A DNA stretch of 64,000 bases, taken from NCBI GenBank assembly GCA_029204225.1, contig CM055095.1, positions 59,044,865-59,108,864 of the forward strand. The letters are read 5' to 3'. The notes beneath the pieces were generated by a model. That model saw only the letters and a list, made by a program, of their open reading frames with translations. It searched no databases and had not been told where the DNA came from. This document shows, in pieces, positions 47,618-59,915 of this stretch; the stretch's first letter is position 1; each line of letters begins with the position of its first letter. Source of the stretch: Diphasiastrum complanatum. Its lineage: Eukaryota > Streptophyta > Lycopodiopsida > Lycopodiales > Lycopodiaceae. The position numbers were made by a program, and so were the translations under genes.

Positions 47618-48495
47618 ATGCTGACCACACATGCCTCCTCTAGTATTGAGGACATCGTTGCCCATTTGGATGATCATGCTACTCAACTTGATAATATCCA
47701 ACAAATGGTTGTTGCTATCCCTTTTCGGATTCACTTTGCCATTGCACAAGCATTTTGCGCTCGACATCCACTTCATTCTCATTCTCATTCTCATTCACTC
47801 ATTTCCCAAGAGGTACTCTTGGATCTACCCATTCATGTTCCACCCATTCTTATCCCTTCTCTTGCTCCTCACACCGTATTGCATGATTTCCATGATAAAG
47901 ATCAGCTAACCATTTATAGGGGGTCTTTAGATGGCAATGAGCTTGCCAATTGGCTCTATAAGATGGAGACCTATTTATCTTTGATATCATGCAACCTTGC
48001 TCAACAAGTTCAACTTGTAGCCATATCTCTCAGTGGTGGGGCCTATACATTGTTCCGGACGTAGACTTTTGACTTTTCCACCAATGTTGCATGGACTACA
48101 TCTACCACTGTGCCACAATCGATCCTACTTGGCAGACTACTCAGATAGATCATATTTGCATGCTTCAACTAACGAACGATTCTCAAGAAGTTCAAAATCT
48201 AGTAGTTGATAAAGGGATACAGGTCGATGGAGATACCACGCTTGATGCTAATCTTGAGTGCCTTGGTGCTGCTCTCGAGTGCCTTGATGCTCATTACTAT
48301 CCTACTATATTCACTGAGCATTGTTCAGTTGCTATCTCTAGTTTCAATGCATCAATTACTTCGCTTATTCTAGTGGCTTCAGTTGTTGATGTTATTCCCG
48401 ATATTGGTTCCATGGTTGTTGAGGTATCTTCGACGTTGCTATGCGCTTACACTTTTCATGATGCTTCAATTCTTGCTGATGTTCATGATGCTTGA
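47618..48495 (+). pseudogene. decayed gag of the old element
   Basis: ATG 47618 (MLTTHASSSIEDIVAHLDDH). A Gag-like block DFHDKDQLTIYRGSLDGNEL, ANWLYKMETYL follows, aligned with DFKDKVQLTVYSGSSNGNEL, ENWYSKLEAYF of chromovirus 1. Stop at 48062, then a frame change; Gag-like text (TWQTTQIDHICMLQLTND) continues from 48110 to 48495. No CCHC knuckle found. Confidence 0.6.
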
Positions 48496-48499
48496 ACTA

Positions 48500-50050
48500 C
48501 GATTGCATCAGCAGATAGTTTAGATGGCTCACATGATGCTCCAACACTTGTTTTTATTGCATATCCATATGAGGTAGTTCTAGATGTGTATTAGGCTAGA
48601 GTTTATCAGTTGGTGCCTCTGCTATTATCCCTCGGTTTGCTGCTACTACACTGATGCATCAGGTTCTTCTAGGTGATGCTTCACAATCATGTGCATGATG
48701 GATTCCTTGTCATGATGACATCGTAGCTTCATGGGCCTTGAGGATACCTTTTGGTGTTGTTGTTTTACAATCATGGACCTGGCATTCTTGCTTGTCACAT
48801 ACATCCTAGCTTTTGGTGATATTTCAGAGTTGCTATTGTGTTGCTTATGATCCTCGTACTTGGTACTAGTCTTTTGATGCTTGGCACTGCCACATATTTG
48901 CTCTAGTTGCCATTGTACTTCTTGCAGTTCCTATTGATAATTCCATTGGTTTAAGGGATTTACTTTTGATGGTTGAGCTTGTCCATTTCACATGCACTAT
49001 TGAGGCTCTTCTCGACGAGTTTTTTGCTTCTAGTCTATCAGATGTCCATGGGACTTCGTGCATACCTGGCTCACAATTCAATATGCATGGTTTATTCCTT
49101 GATGTTGGTATCCTCACGTTGTTGGTCGATATCGTTGGTTCCTTCACTTACCTTCGATCCTTACTTTGATTGATGTACTTGTTCTAGTTCCAGATATCAT
49201 TTTTCATCATTTAGATATGGCAGATGGTTACATGTTTATTGGTGGTTAGATACATATTGTATTTAGACCTTGTTTTGATCGCATTCCTGAGTTGATCATT
49301 GTTGCTTATCTCAATGTGATGCTTATATATCCATGTATTCTTCCATACCTTTGTCCTTTCATATATGGATCTGCTCTAGTCACTGCTGTTGTGATACACT
49401 CTTGGTCTTTATGGATTCCTTGGAGTGTTGATCATATTTTTCTATGTACTACTATATATTCTTGGGCATTACAAATACCTTGGGTTGGTGAATAGATGTT
49501 CCTTCTAGTTGTTTGTCAAGGTAATCTATTTATACTCTATATTCCTTGGCACTCATGGTCGCTACATATCGCTTGGCCTCCAACAACGTTGAACAATTGC
49601 TGCTATGGTTGCCACATTTACATTTTTCTACGGTATTCTTGGGCCATTTGACTGGCTTTGGATATCTCACTTGTTGGGATCCTGCATTTTGACACTTTCT
49701 TATGGCATTCTCGGGCTATTCGAGTCCCTTGTGTGACTTACAACATCGTTATGATTCTTTATGTCTTGCATTTACATCGACTTATTGTTTTATAGTAGTA
49801 TCATGATGACCATTACATTAGTGATATATTTACAACACGATTCATAGTTGATGTATTGTGCTTTGTGGATTTTTATTTGTTGCTTTTGGAATACTTGTTG
49901 TGACGACTTCTGTCCTCTCCTTCAATATCTCTCCATCGATACATTTTGTGACAGTTTTATTTTCACATTTGTTTATGATTGGCTATTACCATAACTATTG
50001 CTTGGGCTTGTTCTTCTACTTTCAGGGTTTTGTCATTTTCATGAGCCCCA
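48500..50050. other. interior of the old element, no coding recognised
   Basis: The region where pol would be expected shows no protease, RT or integrase motif in any frame. Confidence 0.5.
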
Positions 50051-50074
50051 CATTGAGAGCAACATTTTTTAAAG

Positions 50075-50475
50075 TTGGGGAATCTTGAGGATGCACATTT
50101 CATTCTTCTCTATTTTTGGCCCCACACTTTCTATTACATATGGCCGGCTCTAGAACTATATTTTACGTGGTTCACAATTTGGGCATTAATATTAAAATTT
50201 TCAAATTTCCCTCCAAGTCAATTGAAAGGAGGTAGCTTTCGCTTATGTATAAATAGCCACCAAGGTTATTCATTAGTTAGTCATGAGTTTGGAGTCTTGA
50301 GCTCTTCGTAGGGGAGTTTCTATTGGAGGTCTTTTGTTGGAGATTTGCCTGAGCTATTGGCAGCGATTGTTTCATTGTCTTCTTTGTTGGAGAACGCTTG
50401 TGAATGATTATTTTTCCACTTTTATGAATGTTGCTTGCTACCTTTCATGCTAAGTCTATGGATACATTCATAACT
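50075..50475 (+). repeat. 3' LTR of the old element
   Basis: Preceded by AAAGTTGGGGAA, ends GGATACATTCATAACT. It contains TATGTATAAATAGCC (near 50245), a plausible TATA box. Confidence 0.68.
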
Positions 50476-53400
50476 AGTACCAAATCATATATTGATAACG
50501 ATGGCTATTACTAATACTAATCTAAGTGGCTTGTGCCAGAAGTCAAGTCGAATGTGCCCTATTACAATTTATGTTGTCCTAAATTAATCAGGCCTCCAAA
50601 ATGTGATAATTAGGCATGTACGTGCATACAAATAAATGCAAGTCAAATAACTAAGTAGGCCCCTAAATATGGAAATCGGGCTTGTACATCATAAAAGCAA
50701 GGCGAGTAAGATAAGACATCTGTAGTAGCCTTGATAGGACCGTGTAGCATGTAAGTGGACCCCATGTTTAGTATTCCATAACTCTTCCCTACTAATTAAG
50801 AGAGTTAGATCTTTAGCTTATTAGTTGGAAGAAGAAATCAATTTCCCATCTTGTGTTCCATGTAAGTTGACTTAAGTTTTTTTGGATCAAAGCAACTTGA
50901 CCCCCCTTGAATCAAATAGTGTAGACATGATAACCTTTGCCATAACTTTGAGAACTTTGTTGCTTGAAGATTGACTCCATTGGTCTCTTTGAACATCTTC
51001 CCAACTACATAAATATGTAAAGAGAATGTGATCTTCTTTGATTACCAAAACACCATCATAACAATCATAAGTAGAAAATGGATCCACAAAACGAATGCTC
51101 TCCAATTCTTTGGCATTAACACCCACTTTAGAAACTTGTAATTTGTAGATAGTTGACTCCACCGATGTTGAATCCTTGGATTGAGTCCACTTCAATTCTC
51201 CTTGTACTCATAAGCTACCACTTGTGATGGACTTAATTGAACTACTCCCCTTCTGCATTCCAACCACTGTCCAACAATGATACAAATAGAATGTCATTCA
51301 TGAACTAAACAAAATATGCAAGTAATAGAGCATCCCCAATAGAAAGATAAAATGTATGCAATACTTCCTCACACAAAGTATCTGCTACTTCCTCCTCAAA
51401 TACTTCTTACACAAAGGATTTGATAGTATCTTCTCCTTGGAATCTTTTGTCTCTATCTCACACACAGTGTCACTTGCGTCAATACAACTTTCCAACTTAG
51501 AAAGCACTGCACCCTGAACATGACATCTATTTTATCACCGCTTATGACAAATTCATCAAGACTGTGTTCTGACACTATGTCAAATACATATGCAAACTTT
51601 CCAACTGACATATGTCCATCTTTGTGCCAATTAAGAGATTAAAACACCTCCATCATAAAACAATTATCCAAAATCGTTTTCCATATCCTCCCTACACCAG
51701 AATCATGCATGATGATAAACAAAAGTAGAGATCAAAGATTCATGATACCTGCTCAGAAGGCATCTTGCTTCACTTAAGAAGACTTAAAATTGATTTTTTG
51801 AGGCTAATCAATAACCTGCTGATTCTACAAATGAATTTCGTTGTTTTTATGAGGCTAAACAACAACCTTGCCAGTTGATTTTCAAAGGATAATCAACAAC
51901 TTGTCCAGTTGACTTTGAAAGGGTAATCAACTTCCTTAGCTTTCAAATCTTATTGGAAACAATAGAATCGACCACATGACATAACTTGGATAGATTTAAG
52001 AACTTGAAGAAACCATAGAACTTTTTTGAACTCAAACTAGATCTTTCTAGTAGAACTGATCTTTATTTGGTACCACCACACGAACAAACAAGTATGATTG
52101 GATGGTATCCAGGAATTTACTTGACAACCACAGCAAACAATCACTTTGATTAATCATAAATCTCAAGGGATGTTACTTCAGATAGACAAGCAAGTTTCTA
52201 CCACAAAAACTGCCTACTAAACAATTCAAAAACAACATGACATCTTGTATCTTTGACTACCAAACAATTCAAAAACAACATGACATCCTGTATCTTTGTA
52301 CTTGGATCGAATACCAATACAAAGCTTTAGATTGCTTCCTGGTAGCTTCGTCTTCTTAAACTGATATGAAGTAGAATGATGACTTGCTTGTTGTGTCCAT
52401 GCATAAACTACCTATTCATAAACTAACTCCCTCTTAGAAATGAACCTTTCTTCCTGAACCAAAATCCCCTTCATAGTTTGTCACACCTGTCACTTGTAAC
52501 AATTAACTTATCATTTGCCACCATGAGAAGAGACTCTGAAACAATGAAACATGCCATTGACTTGAATACTGATTCACTTAGATATAAATCTTCAGTCTAT
52601 ATTTCTTTCACAGCTCCTTAGAGCTTGCACCTTTATCGATTCCAACCTTGACTCGACCTTGTCCAATCTTGGCCTTTTGTACTCGATATTCTTGTAACTT
52701 CCACCTGTAAACATGCAGTATAGCAAATTTGCTATCTCCTACGATTACCAATCACGTGACTCTTGTACTTCATAGTATCCACTGTTCTCACGAAACTGTA
52801 GACAACAGCATGCACACCTGCATGCAACCCTACCTAGGTTTCCTTTGGTGTTTAGGTTTGACCTGTGAACTCTCACCTTTGAACATTCTCCTGATTCATG
52901 TTTTCTGCCTTTGAATTTTGTCCTTGGAATATTCGACCTTCCTTCAAACTCCCGATCTTTGAATCCTTAATTAAACTATCAATAGCGACCAGGTTCAACA
53001 ATAAGCTTGCTTTCGAAACTTGCAAACACTTCGTAACAAGTGCAAACTTGTTCCAATGATCCTGTGAACAGACTGGCCGCAATCTTCAAGCAAACAGCCT
53101 TCAAACTCTTTGTTGTCCTGTGATCAACCTTATGCAAAAGATGCGTGAGTCCCTTGTTTAGATCAGTGAACAATCTACCAGTCTTGTTGTAGTCCAGTGA
53201 ACAATCTTCCAACCTCTTGATAGTCCTACGAACAACTGCATGCAATGAGTAGATGAGCAATCCTTGCTCAAACCAGCAAACAACTTCTTAGTAGAAGTTT
53301 GAACGAATATGGTCAGATCCTATGACCAAATTTTCGATGAATTTGCAAATAGTTCAACAACTATCTTGCGAGCAAACTTAGCTTCCACCTTCAGCGATTG

Positions 53401-54733
53401 ACTTTGTAAATTTCCTTGAAGACAAGTGACAAGCAATCTTAGCCCTCTTTTCTAGCAACCAGTAGTAGCTATGATCCAGCGATCAGTCTCAGCTGAACCA
53501 GCAAATAGTCTCCAGTGCACTCCAGCAATTTGTCCTTGCGGTATACCACCAGTGAATAATCCTGGCATAACCAGTGATCTGCATGCCTTGACAATCCAGC
53601 AATAACCTACAGCAAACTTTTATTTTCCAGCAACTTTGCTTCCTAGCAATGATACAAATCTCAGCAATCTGACTGACTCTTATTGTATCTATCTTGAATC
53701 TTCATGCAATAACCTCTAGCAACTTGAGGTTGTACCTTGCGTCTTTCTGCAGCGAATCCTAGGTAGCAAAAAATCTGCTTAGCTTCAACAACTTCCAGTG
53801 ATCTGATCTTACAGATCTGTAGCAAGGACTAGTGATCTCTTAGTGACCTGAACCTACAGACAACACCTGCAAGAAAACTTCTTCCGAATTTTGGTCCTGA
53901 AATCTGAGGCTGATTTCGTAAGCTCCTCTTGCAGCATAGCTCAATTCCTTGTAGCACTTGATGTTCTCCTCCCAGGAAACTGCCACTATTCGAAATTGAG
54001 AGCTGGCTAGGGACACCACCATAATGATGAGATTTACTCCATAATGATGGCTAGGAACACCGCCATAATGATGAAGTTTACTCCAACTATGTCCCATACC
54101 AAATGGACTAGGGCACACTACATATAGTGGCATCAAGTCTCTATGCCAATATTGAAAAAAAGCAATTGCCTAATTGATGCCTCTATATAAGGTAAGGACA
54201 TCCAACACCTATCTATAGCAAAACTTGTGCTCCAAATCAAGCACTAGAATCTCGAACTTGAATCTAAGTCAACTTTACTAAATATAGGTGAAGGCCCCTA
54301 GTATGAGCACGTAGGCATGGCCCAATAATCCTAATTAATCCTCGACAACAACACCAAGGGTAACAATGTGAACATTAACCCTAACACTAGGAGTCTCAAA
54401 AATAGTTGAGGAAGCCTCACGCTTTTGTATGTGGTTTCATCCTTGAGCATTTGTTTATACTTGACTTTAGAGACCATCTAGCACCTTGGATGAGGACTTA
54501 AGCACCTCATGTTGTCTTGCATGGGAAGTGATGTTGCATGAGTACTTAGGAGATGGAGAGAGGCATGCAGGGAGGGCGTGGTAGAGGCTTGACAGCCTTG
54601 TGCTTGCTCCTGATTTTGTCATTCTTTGGTTAGGTGATTGATTCTTGGCTCTCTCTTGATGTTCCTTGTATAGGCTTCTCTACTGCAATTGATCATGTTC
54701 ATTTTGTAGGTTTCTTGAGTCTTGGACACGCTT
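50476..54733. other. APC7 intron; possible minus-strand LTR element, unproven
   Basis: No recognised gene. On the minus strand near 54200-54130 a TATA-like CTTATATAGAGG is followed by TTGGCATAGAG, which is similar to a degenerate PBS. A leader rich in TTGCTGG words (53900-53400) follows, as in the gypsy leaders here. A minus ORF at 51195-50887 has no known motif. No matching LTR pair could be established. Confidence 0.3.
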
Positions 54734-54742
54734 GCGCGCGCG

Positions 54743-54800
<58 letters not shown>
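54734..54800. repeat. (CG)n(AG)n compound microsatellite
   Basis: About 12 CG units run directly into about 21 AG units, ending 33 bp upstream of the 54834 APC7 exon. Alternating CG favours left-handed DNA; a GA tract can form a triplex. Confidence 0.92.
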
Positions 54801-54802
<2 letters not shown>

Positions 54803-54833
54803 GGGCTATTAAAACTCTTGATTTTGTGTGCAG

Positions 54834-54878
54834 AGCATGCGAGTTGATGACCGACACACAACAGCTTACCTAGTGAAG
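54834..54878 (+). CDS. APC7: APC7 exon: 15-codon SMRVDDRHTTAYLVK
   Basis: Phase-0 micro-exon between GTGCAG and GTGATA. It directly continues the AEK end of the previous exon, as expected in APC7 (S.RVD.RH...Y..K). A (CG)n(AG)n microsatellite ends about 33 bp upstream of it. Confidence 0.82.
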
Positions 54879-55301
54879 GTGATATGTGTTTTTGTACTTC
54901 CTTTCTTTGTTCTCTATTTTGAAGGTTGTGATCATTTTTCACTTTTGTCACCTCCTCTTCCTTAAGAATGTGTCTTTTAAATTTTGGTTAAGCTTTTTGC
55001 TTGCAAGTTCTTTTGAACTCAGCAAAGAAAGGCTTTTTTTTTTAAATTAGCTTTTGTAACTTAGAAAAAAATCATATAAGCTTAACATTTTGTAAGCCTT
55101 GTTTGTTTTTTGCTTATGTGCTTAAGGTTTGGAGTACGAAAAGTACTCCCCTTCCTCCCTTCCTTCACCGACCATGGCCATTTTGGGAGGAAGAGTGGTG
55201 TACTTCCCTCCCTTGCCAAGGTAGCCCTTCCCTCTCCCCCCCCCTTGCCTACGCATTGCTTGCTTGTCAAAAGCAGTGCATTGCTATTGCGTGTCCCAAT
55301 A

Positions 55302-55303
<2 letters not shown>
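54879..55303. other. APC7 intron sequence, no gene
   Basis: Contains the C-rich stretch CTCTCCCCCCCCTTGCC (near 55230). Open frames here cross homopolymers and have no motif. Confidence 0.5.

Positions 55304-55333
<30 letters not shown>
55304..55333 (+). repeat. poly(G) run of 30
   Basis: Uninterrupted G30 followed by TGCGG. A length error in assembly is possible. On the APC7 sense strand it could form a G-quadruplex in the pre-mRNA. Confidence 0.9.
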
Positions 55334-55334
<1 letters not shown>

Positions 55335-55407
55335 GCGGACAGAGCAGAAAAAAACTCCCTAAACTTTAAAAAATAGGTAATTTAGACTATTTTTCCAAAA
55401 TTCATAA

Positions 55408-55560
55408 TGACAATTTTGTGTGCAAAAACTGACTGGCAGAAAACAACTATGACTTCAAATTCTACAACAGGAAATTGTTCTGTTCCTGACAATTTTGTGT
55501 GCAAAAATTGACTGGTAGAAATCAATTATGACTTCTTCAAATTTTGCAACAGGGAACCAA
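55408..55560. repeat. 79-bp tandem duplication
   Basis: TGACAATTTTGTGTGCAAAA starts at 55408 and again at 55487; the following 60 bases match with a few changes. Confidence 0.78.
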
Positions 55561-56334
55561 CTACTAGAAAGCAGAAAAGAATAAAAAATTCAGCCCCTTG
55601 CTACCATGCAAGGCTTGTTTTCTATCCAAACATCGTCAAATTTCAATGGAACAAAAATCAAACAATCTATAGCATCCCACCTTGACAGATAAGCTTTCCA
55701 AGCACACATTCATGAAGCTTAAACCAACCAACGACTTTGATACCAAATGTAAGAAATCCCATCATCGAAATCGACCAAAGTAAGGACACATTTAAATGAC
55801 AACCACTCTATTACCACCCATCTGTTGAGATATTGTCATCTTACCCCCATGCCATCTTACCCCCATGCACTGGAGCTATAGACCACCATCAAGTAAGCAT
55901 GTTTAGGTCTCCACCAAGCTACAACATTCCATACTATTGCATCCTAGCTTCAACTTTCACATACCTACATCTTAAGGCAAGATAATGTCTTGGCCTAACC
56001 ATGTGAGAAGAACTTCTCATTCTCTAAGTGAGAATGAACATCAAGCTCATGGAGATTCGCGTCTACATAAATAATTTAGGTGGGGTCACCTCCACAAATG
56101 TGGTCATGTCACAACCATTGGCATGCATCACTTGCACGCACTGTCACAAGTCAATAACTTTGGGGTTACTCTGTGCCAATAGGACATTGGCACATGGCAA
56201 TCAACGACTTATAGCTCCAGACCAGCGTACCATCTCATATCATGAGACCATCACCTTAGGTAAGCTATTACGTGCCCCTTATTGGTATGTAACAAACCCC
56301 AAAGACTTATAGAAAGGATATAGTGTATCCAAGT
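55561..56334. other. APC7 intron sequence, no feature recognised
   Basis: A simple duplication of CATCTTACCCCCATGC near 55835-55870; otherwise unremarkable. Confidence 0.45.
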
Positions 56335-56665
56335 GTGTCTATAAACCTTCTCTCGAAAGGGAGATCAAGACCAAGCCATCGGCATAAAGTAGGATGGAGA
56401 TCAATGTCTGTGGTTTCCAGACCAAAGACAGTATGTTAGGCAGAACAACTTTGCTTCACCCCAATGGTGCTAGGAATTATCTCAGATATGCCAAACCCCG
56501 ATCTAAAACATCCAAGAATTCACTCATACAATGCCATAATTGCAAGTCCCGTGTCTACTGAAAATTGGAGATCTTTCATTGGATGTATGACATTAGTGCA
56601 TCATGAGGTAGGGAAGCCTGATATGACAACAAAGTTGAGGAGATTGGCAAGAAGACATTTGTGTA
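56335..56665 (-). mobile_element. highly decayed LINE RT fragment
   Basis: Minus-strand text matches the RT of LINEs A, C and D in order: SMTNVIHPM-like block, ALYE.ILGCFRS, STIGVKQ, FGL, and LHPTLCRWLGLDLPF where the others have YADDVVLLS. Several deletions and stops. Confidence 0.6.
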
Positions 56666-57283
56666 ATTATCCGAAGCTTGGATAAGCTCTGCTGTTGGCA
56701 TTCTCGCAACACCTGTTTATTTCCTTACATTTTTTAAAGAATCTGTGCTTGTATTTGTTGGTACTGGAACTTTTTTTGTACATAGACCGAGAAGTACACT
56801 AAGGAGAGCCTGAGATACACTAGATATATATGATCATAACTTTCTTCTAATTGCTTGAACTTGAAGAACTGGTCATCGTTTGTATCTTGTGAGCAAGATT
56901 GTGTGCTGTGTTAGCCTTCTTCTAGAAAGCTGTGCACACAAAATATTTCCTATTTGGGTCAACATTTTGTCAAAAAGTCAACCTCAGGAACATAATTCCT
57001 AAATCAAAGGGCTTAGTTTCCAGTTTTATTTTTGTAATAGCGTTGTGGACAATCATCTTATAGTGTTTTTTGTTAATATTTCTTATGTATTTTCCGCTTC
57101 TTTCATCTTCTTGATGCATCTGAATCGGTTATTATCTTGAACCTTGATACTATTCAAAGTACTGATACTGCTATGTCTATTTTGTTCGCAAAGTCAGAAT
57201 ATTGTTTGAAGATTTTATCGTTTGTATATATCAACTGAGGGAAAAGTCTTAAAACTAAATATCAAGTTTATATTTGCACGTAG

Positions 57284-57377
57284 GGAGATCTTTCATTGTC
57301 TTTAAGCTGTTCAGAAGCAGCAGTTACAGCCTTTAGAAAGGCACAATCATTGAAACCAGATTTGCGCTCATATCAAG
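57284..57377 (+). CDS. APC7: APC7 exon: GDLSLSCSEAAVTAFRKAQ to LRSYQ
   Basis: The acceptor is ACGTAG and the donor GTACAC. The 94 bases encode a TPR whose end PDLRSYQ is conserved in APC7. The last base starts a Gly codon (expected 'QG'). Later exons were not found up to 64000. Confidence 0.83.
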
Positions 57378-57599
57378 GTACACTAGTTTCTTTTTTTTTT
57401 ACAATATTGTGAGTCATTGTAATTCTTTCTAGGACAAGTTTTTTATTCTTGCCGATATAGCAAGTAAACTTATTGATTGCTTCAAACAGGCTTGAAGCAC
57501 TTGGCATCATAGCATCAAACTTGGAAGCTGAAACTATTGTAAAAAAAACATTTGAAAAGTTCATTCTATTTTTTGACCTTTTAAGAACCAAAACCCTTG

Positions 57600-58092
57600 G
57601 TGAATCTTAAGATCTTGTTGCATACGCCAAAAGGGGTATTGTGGAGCCAAACCACCCAACCAACTAGAAGCCAAAAGACAAACCCCAATCAGCTTCACCC
57701 TTGAGCCACGGAGACTAAATACACGAGAGGAGAGGTTTTTGGCAACTAGGGATCTCCATTCTCAACCAGTTGTTTTTTATCTCCTCTACATGCATATAAA
57801 GTCGTCAATCACTGTGCAGTAATTCCACATATCCTAATTGGAGTGCCTGGGCCCTCACAAGGTTATTAATTACATTTCTGGCCTAGTTCGGAATGACGAG
57901 GCGTAACTAATAAACACGTACACTGGACTACCGAATATCCACGTCAGGGATTATTCCAAATCCTCTGAACCGGACATGGACATAACATTCTTCCCCCCTT
58001 CAACAAGTTTTGTCCTCAGAATAGGAAAGAAAATCAGAAACCAATTCTTTAACTTTCAACACTTACCTAGAAAATCAATATCCTTAGCCTAA
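57600..58092 (-). mobile_element. 3' end of another gypsy lineage (Pol tail, PPT, LTR)
   Basis: On the minus strand GAGGACAAAACTTGTTGAAG runs into GGGGGGAAGAA, then TGTTATGTCCATGTCCGG. This is the usual Pol end ('EDKT'), polypurine tract and TG start of a 3' LTR in plant Tekay/Del-type elements. So the LTR spans from about 57989 leftward; its other end, near 57600, is not fixed. The pol side is interrupted at 58100 by the miniature hAT element. Confidence 0.5.
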
Positions 58093-58327
58093 CTTCAAAT
58101 CATAGTTGCACAAAATCGCGTTTCTGGGAAGAGACGTTTCGAAAACCGCGTTTCTCCTCCCATAATCGAGAAATTTTTTTTTGGAAAAATAGCTTATGGC
58201 TGAAATTTTTGTAGGGGATCAATGGTCGAACCAGCGTTTTGCCTCTCAGAAGTGCAGTAGATGGGGCACAAATAGATCTTATTTTCAATAGCTATTTGGT
58301 TGTTATTTGCTCTGGTTTTCAATAAAT

Positions 58328-58425
58328 GCTCAGGGGGTTCGGGGGGCGGCCCCCCGAGAAACAGGGAGCCTGGGGGGTGGTAGCCCCCCGGTGGGGGGTT
58401 TGGGGGGCAACGCCCCCCGACGGTA
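58328..58425. repeat. G-run/C-run hairpin cluster inside the miniature element
   Basis: Repeated GGGGGG and CCCCCC blocks pair locally, for example GGGGGGCGGCCCCCC and GGGGGGCAACGCCCCCC, with spaced G runs that could also form quadruplexes. Confidence 0.8.
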
Positions 58426-58663
58426 AGGCCTCTTCATGACTTGGCCTTCCAACTCCCTGAGCGAAAACACACTTACGGGGACCATCTGTGATCGTAACAG
58501 ACAGGCTAGAGGTTAGTTTTGAATTTGTATCCTTGACAGAGCCCAACATGGATTAATGCACCGGAATTGGACCATCCTGCACCCGAAACAGTCGACAAAC
58601 TACACAGTAATTATGCTCTCAATTAGAGCTTTCATCTGATACCCATATTGCCCATAAAAAAAC

Positions 58664-58668
<5 letters not shown>

Positions 58669-58714
<46 letters not shown>
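58669..58714. repeat. (TA)n microsatellite
   Basis: About 23 TA units within the miniature element. The copy at 5463 instead has a poly(T) run (5526-5549) at that place. Confidence 0.9.
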
Positions 58715-58719
<5 letters not shown>

Positions 58720-58812
58720 CGTTTTTGGAATTTTTTTTAAAATTTCAAAAACCCGTTTCTGAACGCGATTCTGAAACGCGTTTCAGAAACGCAGTGCATC
58801 TATGCTTCAAAT

Positions 58813-59915
58813 ATCAAATAAGTACTCAAAGATAGAACAATTTTTCAATTGTTTATCTCTGCTCTGGAGTACAATCTCAGGTTTGAAAAATACACTAAGC
58901 GATAAATTTCTCAATCGGGTTGATTCTCTCCAAATTAGTAACGTCACTCTGATGTAAATTTAGTTTACATGAAACATTGGGTCAAGTATCACCTAAGATC
59001 AAAGTTGAAAAGCTAAAGAAGCTAACAATTATAGTCCAAAACTATCCACAATTTCTTGTAGACAATTCGTAAATGCTTGTTGGTACAAATACTTTAAGAA
59101 AATCCAAAATTCTAAGGCATAACAATTCATCCTACTAGCATCTCAAGGAGATTCATCAAGATCCAGATGATTTTAACTCAATTCTGAGTATCCATATACT
59201 CTTTTGAGTTAAATGCTCTCATTTCTATCATGTCATGCAAGAAAATAGCAATCATTTAATCCCAATAGATTTGTCTGTCTCCCAAACAATCGGAGATCTA
59301 GGCTGAAAGCCACACACAAGCACTTATAAACTACAACCTATAGTAGAGTACCATCCACTAAAGTAAGCAAACTCTCCACAGTAAATTATCTTACTTTATG
59401 AGAATGCAGTACACATATGTTTTTAATAAAATCACTAGAGTAAAAAGATTTAGATCTTTAAATCCCTGATCTAAATTTTTGATGCACTCAAAAGATCAAG
59501 AATTACTCATCATACTTAAAAGTCGTCACATTTCCTTATAATCCTCTAATAATAATTAAGTACCTATAAATGGACCGTCAATCATAAAAATTTAGAATCT
59601 TATGATTTGTCAATCACAATTCACTGGATTCCAAAACCACGCTTAACTATCAAAGAATATTGGAGTATGTATCCAACTTGAAAAACTTAAGAATCATTCT
59701 AAAATCTTTTTCCCTAGGAAAAGATATTGGATATTAAGAATATTCTTCCAATTGGATTCTTAACAAAATACAAGTTATCCAGATTCTATGATCAATTAGG
59801 TAATTAAAGACAATAGGCATACCAAAACTGCATTGATAACTATCTTCTTCAACAACAAAAAATTTCATATTACTATCTAGAACTGAATCTAGATACACAA
59901 ACTGCTGAACTCCCT
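58813..59915. other. AT-rich sequence, no feature recognised
   Basis: Possibly the continuation of the gypsy fragment interrupted at 58100, but no frame or motif confirms this. Confidence 0.4.

Larger units (their letters stand above)
46190..50475 (+). mobile_element. old gypsy-type LTR element without recognisable pol
   Basis: Two clearly related but strongly diverged LTR-like blocks (about 46190-46575 and 50075-50475) share TTTTTGGCC, GTCAATT.AAGGAGGTAG, GAGTTTGGAGTCTTGAGC and the end GATAC.TTCATAACT. The first is followed by TGGTATCAGACC, a primer-binding site; the second is preceded by the purine tract AAAGTTGGGGAA. The interior has gag remnants but no protease, RT or integrase. It is probably a decayed or nonautonomous member of the same broad family. 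The left boundary is uncertain. Confidence 0.72.
58101..58804. mobile_element. hAT-like miniature element, 704 bp, with 8-bp target duplication
   Basis: Ends CATAGTTGCAC and GTGCATCTATG (11 bp, one mismatch), flanked by a perfect 8-bp repeat CTTCAAAT (58093-58100 and 58805-58812). The right 240 bp is the reverse complement of the element at 5463-5715. The left part holds a G/C-rich hairpin region and extra sequence. No transposase. Confidence 0.85.

Noticed and set aside
50887-51195. minus ORF as a gene
   Set aside because: 102 codons without a recognised domain or supporting structure around it.
54619-54951. ORFs with Arg-Ala and Arg-Glu repeats
   Set aside because: Translation of the (CG)n(AG)n microsatellite next to an APC7 exon.
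55103-55376. ORFs with a poly-Gly stretch
   Set aside because: The glycines are the G30 homopolymer; no codon pattern outside it.
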